Of a DNA stretch of 64,000 nucleotides, positions 33,083 to 40,494 are shown piece by piece (within the stretch, counting starts at the first letter, position 1; each line of letters begins with the position of its first letter). The notes below the pieces were generated by a model, which saw only the letters and a list, made by a program, of their open reading frames with translations, was not told the DNA's origin and did no database searches. This DNA is from Streptomyces gossypii (GTDB lineage Bacteria; Actinomycetota; Actinomycetes; Streptomycetales; Streptomycetaceae): positions 112,001-176,000 of the forward strand of contig NZ_JAJAGO010000015.1 in NCBI RefSeq assembly GCF_025165795.1, given 5' to 3'. Made by a program: the position numbers and the translations under genes.

Positions 33083-33514
33083 TCAGGCGGCTTTCAAGAC
33101 GTCCCGCAGCACGTCCTCCAGCGTGGTCTTGGCCAGCTCCCTGCGCAGGGCGGCCTCCACATCGTCGTACACGGCGGCCATTGCCGGCCCGATGCCGTGG
33201 CCCACGACGCACTCGGGGTCCGGCGTCGCGCGATGCAGGGCGAAGACCGGTCCCGGTTCGATCGCCTGGTAGACGTCGAGCAGGGTGATCGCCGCCAGGT
33301 CCCGCGCGAGCATCCAGCCCGCCCCCGCCCCCCGCCGTGAAACGGCCAGGCCGACCTTGCTCAGCTCGCCCAGCAGGCGGCGGATCACCACCGGGTTGGT
33401 GTTGACGCTCGTCGCGATCTGCTCGGAGGTGGCGACCTCGTGGCCACGCCGCTGATACAGCCCGATCCATGTCAGCGCGTGCGCCGCAATGGTCAGTCTG
33501 CTGTTGGCACTCAC
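33083..33514 (-). CDS. Rrf2-family transcriptional regulator
   Basis: 143 residues. Winged-helix N-terminus (about 1-85): SANSRLTIAAHALTWIGLY, SEQIATSVNTNPVVIRRLLGELSKVGL, and the GAGAGWML wing. Only one cysteine, in DPECVVG, so the [Fe-S] cluster of IscR/NsrR cannot form with the usual three ligands; it belongs with the YwnA-like members that do not bind a cluster. GTG 33514 follows GGAG. Operators in front of this gene and the SDR gene suggest autoregulation and control of the SDR. Confidence 0.9.
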   Translation of the reverse strand: MSANSRLTIAAHALTWIGLYQRRGHEVATSEQIATSVNTNPVVIRRLLGELSKVGLAVSRRGAGAGWMLARDLAAITLLDVYQAIEPGPVFALHRATPDPECVVGHGIGPAMAAVYDDVEAALRRELAKTTLEDVLRDVLKAA

Positions 33515-33550
33515 GTCGGACTCCGCCTCCCTCGCCCCTCAGGTCCAGTC

Positions 33551-33567
33551 GTAACAATAATCATTAC
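33551..33567. promoter_or_regulatory. Rrf2 operator upstream of the regulator gene
   Basis: GTAACAATAATCATTAC, the second copy of the 17-base site, 37 bases upstream of the Rrf2 gene start, consistent with autoregulation. Confidence 0.72.
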
Positions 33568-33595
33568 AACGATATGCGGCAAGTCCTGCGGTGCT

Positions 33596-33882
33596 GGCCG
33601 GACCGGCCTCGTCAAGGAGCACGCACGCCGCCACCACCTGGAATCGGTGCAGCACGCGACCGGCCACGCACAACTGGTGGCCGAACGGCTCACCGGCGGC
33701 GACCGGACGTATGACGACCTGCCCTGGTTCTGGAGCGGCCAGTTCGACACGACCCTGCACATCGCGGGACTCGCCGGGGAGAGTGACGCCGAGGTGATCC
33801 TTACCGGAGGGCCCGACGCCTTCCCCGTCCTCCGCTTCCGCCAGCACCGGCTCCTCGCTGTCGAGTCGGCCAACCGGCCCGG
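33596..33882 (+). pseudogene. Remnant of a ferredoxin/rubredoxin reductase C-terminal domain
   Basis: In the frame through 33641, the translation includes ESVQHATGHAQLVAERL and YDDLPWFWSGQFDTTLHIAGL, then FRQHRLLAVESANRP. This is the C-terminal dimerisation domain of FAD-dependent ferredoxin reductases. There is no FAD or NAD motif upstream, and downstream the reading continues into unrelated sequence. Only the end of the gene survives, so it is a fragment. It may once have served an oxygenase system; the P450 gene is 24 kb away and the link is speculative. Confidence 0.75.
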
Positions 33883-33935
33883 TCGCTCTCCTGCTCCCTC
33901 GAAGCCCGCCGGGATGACGATTCCGGCGGGCCCGC

Positions 33936-34730
33936 TCAGGCTGCGTTCTGGCCTGTCCCACCGTTCTTGCGGGCCGTCACCAGCGCAAAGGAGAGGTACT
34001 CGCCGCCGTCCGCGGTGAGCATGTCGATCACGGGCTGGTTCGCCGCCCGGCGGTCCGGCTGGTGCTCGCTGGTTGCCAGGGTCCACAGCAGCCAGTCCCG
34101 CCAGGCGTCCTGTTGCAGCCGAGCGGAGGTGACGGTCACCAGTTCGGTGATCTCCCACTGGAAGCGCCACCACTCGGCGGTGTGCCAGGCGAGCGCCTCC
34201 CAGCCGACGACCTCCTTGATGTGCGGCGGGATCGCCCCCAGCTCCCGGACCTCCCGCCTCATGGCGGGCGTCGCCATGCCCAACAGCCCGCCCGGCCGCA
34301 GGAACCGCGCCAGATACGGCAGGTAGCCGTCCGCCGTACCGAAGTACTCGAAGGCGTCCACACTCACGACGGCGTCGAAGCTCTCCTCTTCGAACGGCAG
34401 GGCGTGCGCCTCGGCCCGCACGGCCTCCACCCGGTCGCCGACACCCGCCTCGGCGAAGACGGACGCGGCCTCCTCAGCGGCGATCCACCAGTCGGCCGCG
34501 ACGACCCGGACGCCGTACTCGCGGGCCAGGAACACCGACGTGGCGCCCTTGCCCGAACCGAGATCCAGCACGCGCATCCCCGGCCGCAGCTCAAGGTTGC
34601 GCGCGAGGTCCTCCAGCAGCCACAGCGGGTTCGGCCCCATGTCCAGCCCGAGCAGCCAGGACGGATCGTAACGGGAAGTTCGCGGATAGCGGTCCGGACG
34701 TACGAGATCAGTAAGGGCAGTCACACGCAC
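33936..34730 (-). CDS. SAM-dependent methyltransferase
   Basis: 264 residues. Motif I RVLDLGSGKGATSVFLAREYG, motif II VVAADWWIAAEEA, then ALPFEEESFDAVVSVDAFEYFG and FLRPGGLLGMATPAMRREV. Aromatic-rich C-terminal part. The N-terminal segment, VRPDRYPRTSRYDPSWLLGLDMGPNPLWL, is found in a group of bacterial methyltransferases of unknown substrate. GTG at 34730 or 34724 is the likely start; neither has a strong ribosome site, and the frame is open to 34784. Confidence 0.82.
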   Translation of the reverse strand: MRVTALTDLVRPDRYPRTSRYDPSWLLGLDMGPNPLWLLEDLARNLELRPGMRVLDLGSGKGATSVFLAREYGVRVVAADWWIAAEEAASVFAEAGVGDRVEAVRAEAHALPFEEESFDAVVSVDAFEYFGTADGYLPYLARFLRPGGLLGMATPAMRREVRELGAIPPHIKEVVGWEALAWHTAEWWRFQWEITELVTVTSARLQQDAWRDWLLWTLATSEHQPDRRAANQPVIDMLTADGGEYLSFALVTARKNGGTGQNAA

Positions 34731-34820
34731 GCACCCAAGCCGATCGGCCGCACCCGCACAACCCGATTCCGGGGTGGGCGGCACGGCTCAGCTTGCCAAC
34801 CACTGCTCGCTCCGACCCCG

Positions 34821-35141
34821 TCATGAGCGGGTCGTCGACCCTTCGGCTGGACGTGTGGCGTCGACGATCGCCTGCAGCGCCGCGATATGGCCGTCGAAGG
34901 CGTCCCGCCCGGCGGGGGTCAGCCGGGCCCGTACTTTTCGGCGGCTGCCGCTGACGCGGCGTTCGGTAGCGACATACCCGGCCTCTTCGAGTGTCGCGAG
35001 CTGTTTGGACAGCGCCGAGTCGGACAAGCCCAGTCGTTCCCTGAGGAAGGCGAACTCAGCCCAGTCGGCGGCGGCCAGTGTCGCCACCAGCGACAGGCGG
35101 GTGCTGGGGTGAATCAACTCGTCGAACTTCGCCGTCGTCAT
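34821..35141 (-). CDS. Winged-helix transcriptional regulator
   Basis: 106 residues: FDELIHPSTRLSLVATL, AEFAFLRERLGLSDSALSKQLATLEEAGYV, then a basic wing RRVSGSRRKVRARLTPAGR. This is the compact MarR/ArsR-like HTH_34 type. Its ATG forms an ATGA overlap with the stop of the upstream membrane-protein gene (35138), so the two make one operon. A striking palindromic pair upstream of the operon is the probable binding site. Confidence 0.87.
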   Translation of the reverse strand: MTTAKFDELIHPSTRLSLVATLAAADWAEFAFLRERLGLSDSALSKQLATLEEAGYVATERRVSGSRRKVRARLTPAGRDAFDGHIAALQAIVDATRPAEGSTTRS

Positions 35142-35602
35142 GCTCGCACCCAGCGACGCAGTACGCGCAGGATGTCCGGTCCGCCGAACCCCACCACAGC
35201 CGCCACCAGCCCCGCCGCCCAGATGCTCGCGTGACCGGCGCCGTCGGCGTCGAGAGCGAGCGCCACCAGGACGGTGACTGCGACCAGCCCGAGCAGCATG
35301 CCGACCACGGCAACGGGGATGCGGCTGCCGGCGACCGCGGCGCTCACCTGGATCTGCCGCGTGCGCCGCCGTCCGCCGAGCAGGCGCGAGGCGAATATCG
35401 CGTGTCCGGTGCCGAACCCCACGGTGGCGACAGCGGTCAGCCACCACGGCAGCACCGCGCCGAATATGCCCAGTACCAGCCAGCCGGCGGCCATGCCCCA
35501 CCAGTAGGCGCGGGGCAGGCCGATCTCCTCGGTCACCTGGCGGCGGGCACGATCCGCCTCGGCGAGCGAGGCGCGGGCCTGTTCTGAATCGACCTTGTCC
35601 AT
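35138..35602 (-). CDS. Four-TM membrane protein, partner of the winged-helix regulator
   Basis: 154 residues. A short cytoplasmic helix, DSEQARASLAEADRARRQVTEEI, then four transmembrane segments at about 33-53, 56-76, 93-115 and 124-143. Proteins of this arrangement often accompany PadR/MarR-type regulators and are of unknown function. The stop overlaps the regulator start. Two large palindromes lie just upstream of the ATG at 35602. Confidence 0.75.
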   Translation of the reverse strand: MDKVDSEQARASLAEADRARRQVTEEIGLPRAYWWGMAAGWLVLGIFGAVLPWWLTAVATVGFGTGHAIFASRLLGGRRRTRQIQVSAAVAGSRIPVAVVGMLLGLVAVTVLVALALDADGAGHASIWAAGLVAAVVGFGGPDILRVLRRWVRA

Positions 35603-35614
35603 GACGAGACCTCT

Positions 35615-35659
35615 CTTTCCTGGTGGGAAAGTAAGAGTTCCACTTTCCCACCAGGAAAG
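35615..35659. promoter_or_regulatory. Paired CTTTCC-N5-GGAAAG operators
   Basis: CTTTCCTGGTGGGAAAGT (35615-35632) and ACTTTCCCACCAGGAAAG (35642-35659) are exact inverted copies 9 bases apart. Each is itself an inverted repeat CTTTCC-N5-GGAAAG. The block begins 12 bases upstream of the membrane-protein start and is therefore likely the operator for the winged-helix regulator of the same operon. Confidence 0.78.
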
Positions 35660-35723
35660 TCAAGCGCCGCACTCACGCCGCGACCAGGTCACCGGAGGCG
35701 TGTACCGCCTGCAGATACCCCTT

Positions 35724-37085
35724 CTATGCCTTGGTCGTCGCCGCGTCGGCAGCCCCGGGCACGGTGGAGTCGGGCACGGTGGAGTCGGGCACGGCCGGGT
35801 CCGCCGCAGTCGGATCAGCCACGATCGGGTCCGGCGCGATCGGGTCCGGCGCGGGAGGTGGCGTGCGGTACGCGCGGAGGGGGGAGTTGGCCGCCGCCAC
35901 GGCGGCGATCACCAGGGCGGCACCCAGGCCGCCGGTGACGAGGGCGAAGGGTGCGGAGGTGGCCGAGGCCACCAGGCCGGCGCGGAAGTTGCCGAGCTCG
36001 GGGCCCGCGACGCCGATGACGTGTTCCACGGAGGAGACCCGCCCCCGGTACTTGTCCGGGGCTTCCATCTGGACCAGGGCGCTGCGAGTGACCACCGACA
36101 CGGTGTCGGCCGCGCCGGCCACGGCCAGGCAGCCGAGCGCCAACCACAGCGGCCCGGCCAGGCCGAAGCCGGCCAGCGCCAGGCCCCAGACGCTCGCCGC
36201 GGCCAGCTGGACCAGCCCGCCGCGGCGCCAGCGCGTCACCGTGCCGGAGAGCAGGCCCGCGGTGATCCCCCCGACGGCGACGGCCGAGAGGAAGAGACCG
36301 AGGGTCTGCGGATCGCCGTCGAAGCGGACTTCGTTGACCAGCGGAAAGAGCGCGACCGGCATGGCGAGCAGCGTCGCGGCCAGGTCGGTGGCCAGCGAGC
36401 CCCACAACGTCGGACGGCGCAGGACGATCCGCCAGCCGCCGCGTGCGGGCCGCCGTCTGCCGCTCGTCGCGTCGGCGCCCGCGGGCGGCATGGCCGGGAG
36501 CCGGACCACCGCGAGCAGTGAGACCGCGACGGCCACGCCCTGTACCGCGTAGGCGGCGGAGAAGTCCCAGCGGGCGATGATCAGCCCGGCCACCGCGGGG
36601 CCGGTCAGCATCGCCGCCTGGAAGGAGAGGTTGCTCAGGGCGAGCCCGGCCGCGACCTGGTCGGCGGGCAGCAGCCGGACGGGGAGGGTGCGCCGGGCCG
36701 GGGCGCCGAGGGCGGCGCAGGCGGCACCGATGGCGACCAGGGCGAGCAGCACCAGGACGTTCCGGTTGTCCGCCAGGGCCTGGGCACACAGCCCTGCGGC
36801 GGCCAGCAGTTGGCCCGCGGTGGTGGCCCGTACCACCGTGCGGCGGTCGACGGCGTCGGCGAGCGTGCCGCCGAGCAGTCCGAACACCAGCATCGGCAGA
36901 CCGGTGGCGAGCCCGATGGCGCCGGTGCCCACGGGGCTGCCGGTCAGGTCCCAGACCTGTGCCAGCACCGCCACGGTGGCTATCTGCCCGCCGAGCGCGG
37001 AGAGTGAGGAGCCGATCCACAGGTCACGGAACGGCCGGCTGCCACGCAGCGGGCGGGTGTCGAGGAACCGGACGCGCCCCCTCAT
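35724..37085 (-). CDS. MFS transporter
   Basis: 453 residues, about 12 hydrophobic helices. Resembles enterobactin-exporter-like (EntS) and drug-efflux MFS proteins: FRDLWIGSSLSALGGQI at the start, LADAVDRRTVV (the conserved loop between helices 2 and 3), and FRAGLVASATSAPFALVTGGLGA near the end. The C-terminal tail (about 415-453) is a Pro/Asp/Ala/Val repeat (PDPI, ADPT, PDST). ATG 37085 overlaps the MarR stop (ATGA). Paired with the MarR gene, it is a likely efflux pump for the ligand of that regulator. Confidence 0.88.
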   Translation of the reverse strand: MRGRVRFLDTRPLRGSRPFRDLWIGSSLSALGGQIATVAVLAQVWDLTGSPVGTGAIGLATGLPMLVFGLLGGTLADAVDRRTVVRATTAGQLLAAAGLCAQALADNRNVLVLLALVAIGAACAALGAPARRTLPVRLLPADQVAAGLALSNLSFQAAMLTGPAVAGLIIARWDFSAAYAVQGVAVAVSLLAVVRLPAMPPAGADATSGRRRPARGGWRIVLRRPTLWGSLATDLAATLLAMPVALFPLVNEVRFDGDPQTLGLFLSAVAVGGITAGLLSGTVTRWRRGGLVQLAAASVWGLALAGFGLAGPLWLALGCLAVAGAADTVSVVTRSALVQMEAPDKYRGRVSSVEHVIGVAGPELGNFRAGLVASATSAPFALVTGGLGAALVIAAVAAANSPLRAYRTPPPAPDPIAPDPIVADPTAADPAVPDSTVPDSTVPGAADAATTKA

Positions 37086-37597
37086 CGGGGTGGCTCGACG
37101 AGGTGGCCAAGGATCCGCTGCCGCATCGGCCGGTGTTCCAGCGCCCGCCGCAGGTCCTGGACGACGGTGGTCAGCGCGTACGGGATCTCGGCGTCCAGTC
37201 CGGCGATCGTCGCGTGGGTGGCGCGCCACTCGGACTCCAGGAACGGCACCAGCGACCGGCCGCGCTCGGTCAGGCCGATCCGCCGGGTGCGGGCGTCGGG
37301 TCCTGGCTCGGAGGTGACCAGGTCCTCCTTGCGCATGGCGGCGACGGTCTGGCTGATCGCGGAGTGCGAGCGGTCGAGGGACTCGGCGAGTTCGCGGATG
37401 GTCAGCGGTCCGGTGTGGGCGAGCCGGATCAGCGGATAGGCGAATCGCGGCCGCACCCCCTCGATGCCGCGCGCGAGGTAGATCTGCTCGATCTCGGCGT
37501 CCAGGGTCGCCAGCAGTTCGTGCAGCGACTGCCAGGGGTCGGGCAGTGTGGTGGGGTCGGGAGGGGAGTCGGAAGCGGTGGGGCCGGAAGATGTCAC
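37082..37597 (-). CDS. MarR-family transcriptional regulator
   Basis: 171 residues. Winged helix: RFAYPLIRLAHTGPLTIRELAESLDRSHSAISQTV, then MRKEDLVTSEPGPDARTRRIGLTERGR. GTG at 37597 is preferred. A -10-like TATATT ends only 6 bases before it, so the message would be leaderless. Palindromic AGCGCT elements flank that -10. The longer open frame to 37960 has no family character. Very likely represses itself and the MFS gene fused by the ATGA overlap. Confidence 0.88.
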   Translation of the reverse strand: MTSSGPTASDSPPDPTTLPDPWQSLHELLATLDAEIEQIYLARGIEGVRPRFAYPLIRLAHTGPLTIRELAESLDRSHSAISQTVAAMRKEDLVTSEPGPDARTRRIGLTERGRSLVPFLESEWRATHATIAGLDAEIPYALTTVVQDLRRALEHRPMRQRILGHLVEPPR

Positions 37598-37618
37598 AGC
37601 GCTAATATAACAGCGCTG
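37596..37618 (-). promoter_or_regulatory. Leaderless promoter and operator of the MarR-MFS operon
   Basis: Two AGCGCT palindromes, 8 bases apart (37598-37603 and 37612-37617), flank TATATT on the minus strand. That -10 lies 6 bases before GTG, fitting a leaderless start. A dimeric regulator binding here would cover the promoter. Confidence 0.6.
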
Positions 37619-37797
37619 CGATAAATGAGTCGATCCGCACCCTGCCGCCCCGCTCCGGCCCTGGCCCGCCGAGACCCCTTGTAGGGTGCAAGAGTCCTTT
37701 GGCGGAAGGGGAGTTGCAGGACGCGGAGCTGGCTGCCTTCGGTAGTCCGTGCACCAGCGCCGAGGAGCGTGGTGCAAAACGATGGGGAGTTGAAGTC

Positions 37798-39216
37798 GTG
37801 CGTACGGGAAACGGTGTGGCGAGAGGCACCGCCGCAATGGTTGCCGCAGCGCTGCTGCTGGCGGGCTGCAGCGGAGGAGACGACGGTGACGACGAGGGCG
37901 GGAAGAAGTCCGGCGGGAAGGACCGCCACGCCACGAAGAGCCCGGCTCCCGAGCAGGCACGGGCGCCCCAGGAGAAGCTGCCCTCCGCCTACGACGCCGC
38001 TAAGGGCTGGGCAGTGAAGAATTCGGAAGGGCTGAGCAGCCCCGTCTACGCACCCCACGCCAAGGCCGTGCTCTTCCTCAAGAAGGCCCCGGGCGGGGCC
38101 TCCACGCAGATCGTGGCGCGCGACCTCAAGACCGGCGCCGAGCGCTGGACCGGAAATCCGGTGGCACTGCCGAAGTCCGGGCAGGACAGCACCGTGGACG
38201 GCAGCACGACGCTGATGGTGACCTCCAAGGGCGAGACGGACTACGCGGTAGTGACGTTCTCCGGCGAGACGGGCGGCGACGGAGCGAACAAGTCCAAGGA
38301 GACGACGCAGCTCACGGTCTTCCCGGCCAACGGTTCGGGCAACGTCGAGGCGGCCCGCACGATCGAGCTCCCCTATTCCACGGAGAGGTTCGCCGCGCAG
38401 GGCACCGAGGGCATCGTCTTCTCCACCGCCTCGCTCAATGATGAGGGGAAGCCGCAGCCGACATCCGTGGACGTCACCACGGGGAAGCGGACCACGTACA
38501 CGAAGGCTCAGCTCGCGGCGCCCGCGAAGGCGAAGGGCTGCCGCGAGGAGAGGGCGATCGGGCGTGCCGACTGCGACGAGAAGGCCCAACTTTTCGGCGT
38601 CTCACCGCAGGGCCCGCTGGCGACCGACGTGGACAAGGCCTTCTGGCTGAACGACGCCTGGTACAGCGGGACCAACGCACCCTCCGACGCGGTGACGAAC
38701 CCCGCCGGCGGCAGCAATGTGATCGTCATCCACCACGACGGCTCGGTCGTCGCCCGCTGGACGGCGAGCGGCGACGGCACGCCCAAGCGCTGGGAGATCC
38801 GCGACTCCGAGAGCGGCAAGGTGCGCGCCTCCGTGCGCTGCGAGGAGGACATATCACCGCTGGACGAGTCGGGGCCAGTGATCTCCGGTGGCCGGTACGT
38901 ATCGGCGGACACGGTCGTGATGGACCTGAAGGAGGACAAGGGCTACTGCTTCGAGGGCAACGACGACCGCAAGGAGGTCATCGTCACGACGGTCGACGCC
39001 ACCCACGGCACGGCGTACGGAACCGTCCGGGGCGAGGGGTCCAGCTCGGACGACCTTCCGGTGGAGGTGGACCTCGCCGCCGACCAGGTCACCCCGCTCG
39101 ACCCCGGAACCCAGCTCCCCTCCTGGACGGCCGAGGGAGTCGCCGCCTACACGGCCGAAGGGGACGACGTGTCGTGGACCCCCGGTGTCACGGCGGCCTT
39201 CTATCCGTCGAAGTGA
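37798..39216 (+). CDS. PQQ-like beta-propeller lipoprotein, function unknown
   Basis: 472 residues. Signal peptide with lipobox LLLAGCSGG, then an Asp/Gly/Lys-rich spacer. The rest (about 60-472) has repeated beta-strand units with GGASTQIVARDLKTGAERW, GTEGIVFSTASLN and GSNVIVIHHDGSVVARW, the look of an outer-surface beta-propeller. Cysteines in KGCREERA, ADCDEK, VRCEED and GYCFEGN may pair. GTG 37798 follows GGGGAGTTGAAGTC. No catalytic motif. Streptomycetes carry several of these; role unknown. Confidence 0.78.
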   Translation: MRTGNGVARGTAAMVAAALLLAGCSGGDDGDDEGGKKSGGKDRHATKSPAPEQARAPQEKLPSAYDAAKGWAVKNSEGLSSPVYAPHAKAVLFLKKAPGGASTQIVARDLKTGAERWTGNPVALPKSGQDSTVDGSTTLMVTSKGETDYAVVTFSGETGGDGANKSKETTQLTVFPANGSGNVEAARTIELPYSTERFAAQGTEGIVFSTASLNDEGKPQPTSVDVTTGKRTTYTKAQLAAPAKAKGCREERAIGRADCDEKAQLFGVSPQGPLATDVDKAFWLNDAWYSGTNAPSDAVTNPAGGSNVIVIHHDGSVVARWTASGDGTPKRWEIRDSESGKVRASVRCEEDISPLDESGPVISGGRYVSADTVVMDLKEDKGYCFEGNDDRKEVIVTTVDATHGTAYGTVRGEGSSSDDLPVEVDLAADQVTPLDPGTQLPSWTAEGVAAYTAEGDDVSWTPGVTAAFYPSK

Positions 39217-39241
39217 GCCGCGCGGCTCCCCTCAGCACTCC

Positions 39242-39280
39242 GTGTGCGAGTACGGCCACCTGGTGGCCGTACTCGCACAC
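39242..39280 (+). terminator. Strong hairpin after the propeller lipoprotein
   Basis: Perfect 19-base arms, starting GTGTGCGAGTACGGCCACC (39242-39260), around a single central T. Lies 25 bases past the lipoprotein stop. No U-tract. Confidence 0.78.
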
Positions 39281-39432
39281 GAACTCACGCTGCTCCTGTG
39301 ACACGACACCGGAAAAGGGGCTGCGGTGTCTCCCCCGGGCGTGGACCATGAACACCGGTCCGGCGGGCCGCCCCTGACGGCGCGGCCCGCCCCGTTGCCG
39401 TCTTCCCCGTTCCCTCAGGAGCTGATCCGCCC

Positions 39433-40494
39433 GTGCAGGCGACCGTCACCGTGAACCCGGCCCAGGTTCCCGAGCTGCTGCTCGGACTGACCACCGTCCG
39501 CCCCGTGTTCCTCTGGGGTGCGCCCGGCATCGGGAAGAGCTCACTCGTGCGGCAGTTCGCCGATTCGCTCGGCCTGGAGTGCGTCAGCCTGCTGGGCACC
39601 CAGCTGGCCCCCGAGGACCTCATCGGCGTGCCGCAGATCCGGGACGGCCGTTCGGTGTTCTGCCCGCCCGAGGCGATCGCGCGGGACGAGCCGTACTGCC
39701 TGTTCCTGGACGAGCTGAACGCGGCGACGCCCGACGTGCAGAAGGCGTTCTACTCGCTGATCCTGGACCGCCGCATCGGCAACTACGAGCTCCCGAAGGG
39801 CAGCATCGTCATCGGCGCCGGAAACCGCGCCACCGACAACGCTCTCGCCCGCCCCATGGCCTCCGCGCTGGTCAACCGGCTCACCCATGTGCACCTGCAG
39901 GCGTCGCCCAAGGACTGGCTGCACTGGGCGGCGGGCGCCGGTATCCACCCCCACGTCATCGACTACCTCACCGACCGGCCGCACCACCTGTGGTCCAAGC
40001 CGCCGAAGGCCGAGGAGCCGTTCTCCACCCCCCGCTCCTGGCACATGCTCTCCGACGCCATCCAGTCCTTCGGCCCGGCCCTGGACGAGGCCACGCTCAC
40101 CGTGCTGGCCCACGGCACCCTCACCCCCGCCCACGCCTCGGCGTTCCGCGGCTACGTCAAGATCGTGCGCAGTGAGTACGGAATCGACGCGATCCTCAAG
40201 GGCGACGTCCGCTGGCCGAACCGGGTCCAGGACCGTGACCTGCTCTACTACCTCGCCGAGTCCTTCCGCGGCCGGCTGGTCAAGGAGCTCCCGGCGCACA
40301 AGGAACACGCCTCACCCTCCGTGCGGCAGACCGCGTACCGGGCACAGGCGCTGCTGGTGCAGCTCGCCGAGATATCGGTCGAGGTCGCGCAGACGGTGAT
40401 CGCGGACGACGAGGACGGCAACCCGGTGCTGCCCGCGTGGTTCCTCGTGGAGGCCGCGCGCGACATGCCCCGGCTCGTGGAGGCCCGCCGGTGA
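39433..40494 (+). CDS. MoxR-type AAA+ ATPase
   Basis: 353 residues. P-loop GAPGIGKS (29-36), Walker B LFLDELN (90-96), NRATDN sensor 1 near 137, and a basic arginine-finger region after MASALVNRLTHV. MoxR ATPases act as chaperones that remodel or switch on a vWA-domain partner, which is the next gene: the stop of this gene overlaps that gene's GTG (GTGA). GTG start at 39433 after CAGGAG. The pair is likely co-made in fixed ratio. It lies ahead of the NLR-like gene on the same strand. Confidence 0.9.
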   Translation: MQATVTVNPAQVPELLLGLTTVRPVFLWGAPGIGKSSLVRQFADSLGLECVSLLGTQLAPEDLIGVPQIRDGRSVFCPPEAIARDEPYCLFLDELNAATPDVQKAFYSLILDRRIGNYELPKGSIVIGAGNRATDNALARPMASALVNRLTHVHLQASPKDWLHWAAGAGIHPHVIDYLTDRPHHLWSKPPKAEEPFSTPRSWHMLSDAIQSFGPALDEATLTVLAHGTLTPAHASAFRGYVKIVRSEYGIDAILKGDVRWPNRVQDRDLLYYLAESFRGRLVKELPAHKEHASPSVRQTAYRAQALLVQLAEISVEVAQTVIADDEDGNPVLPAWFLVEAARDMPRLVEARR

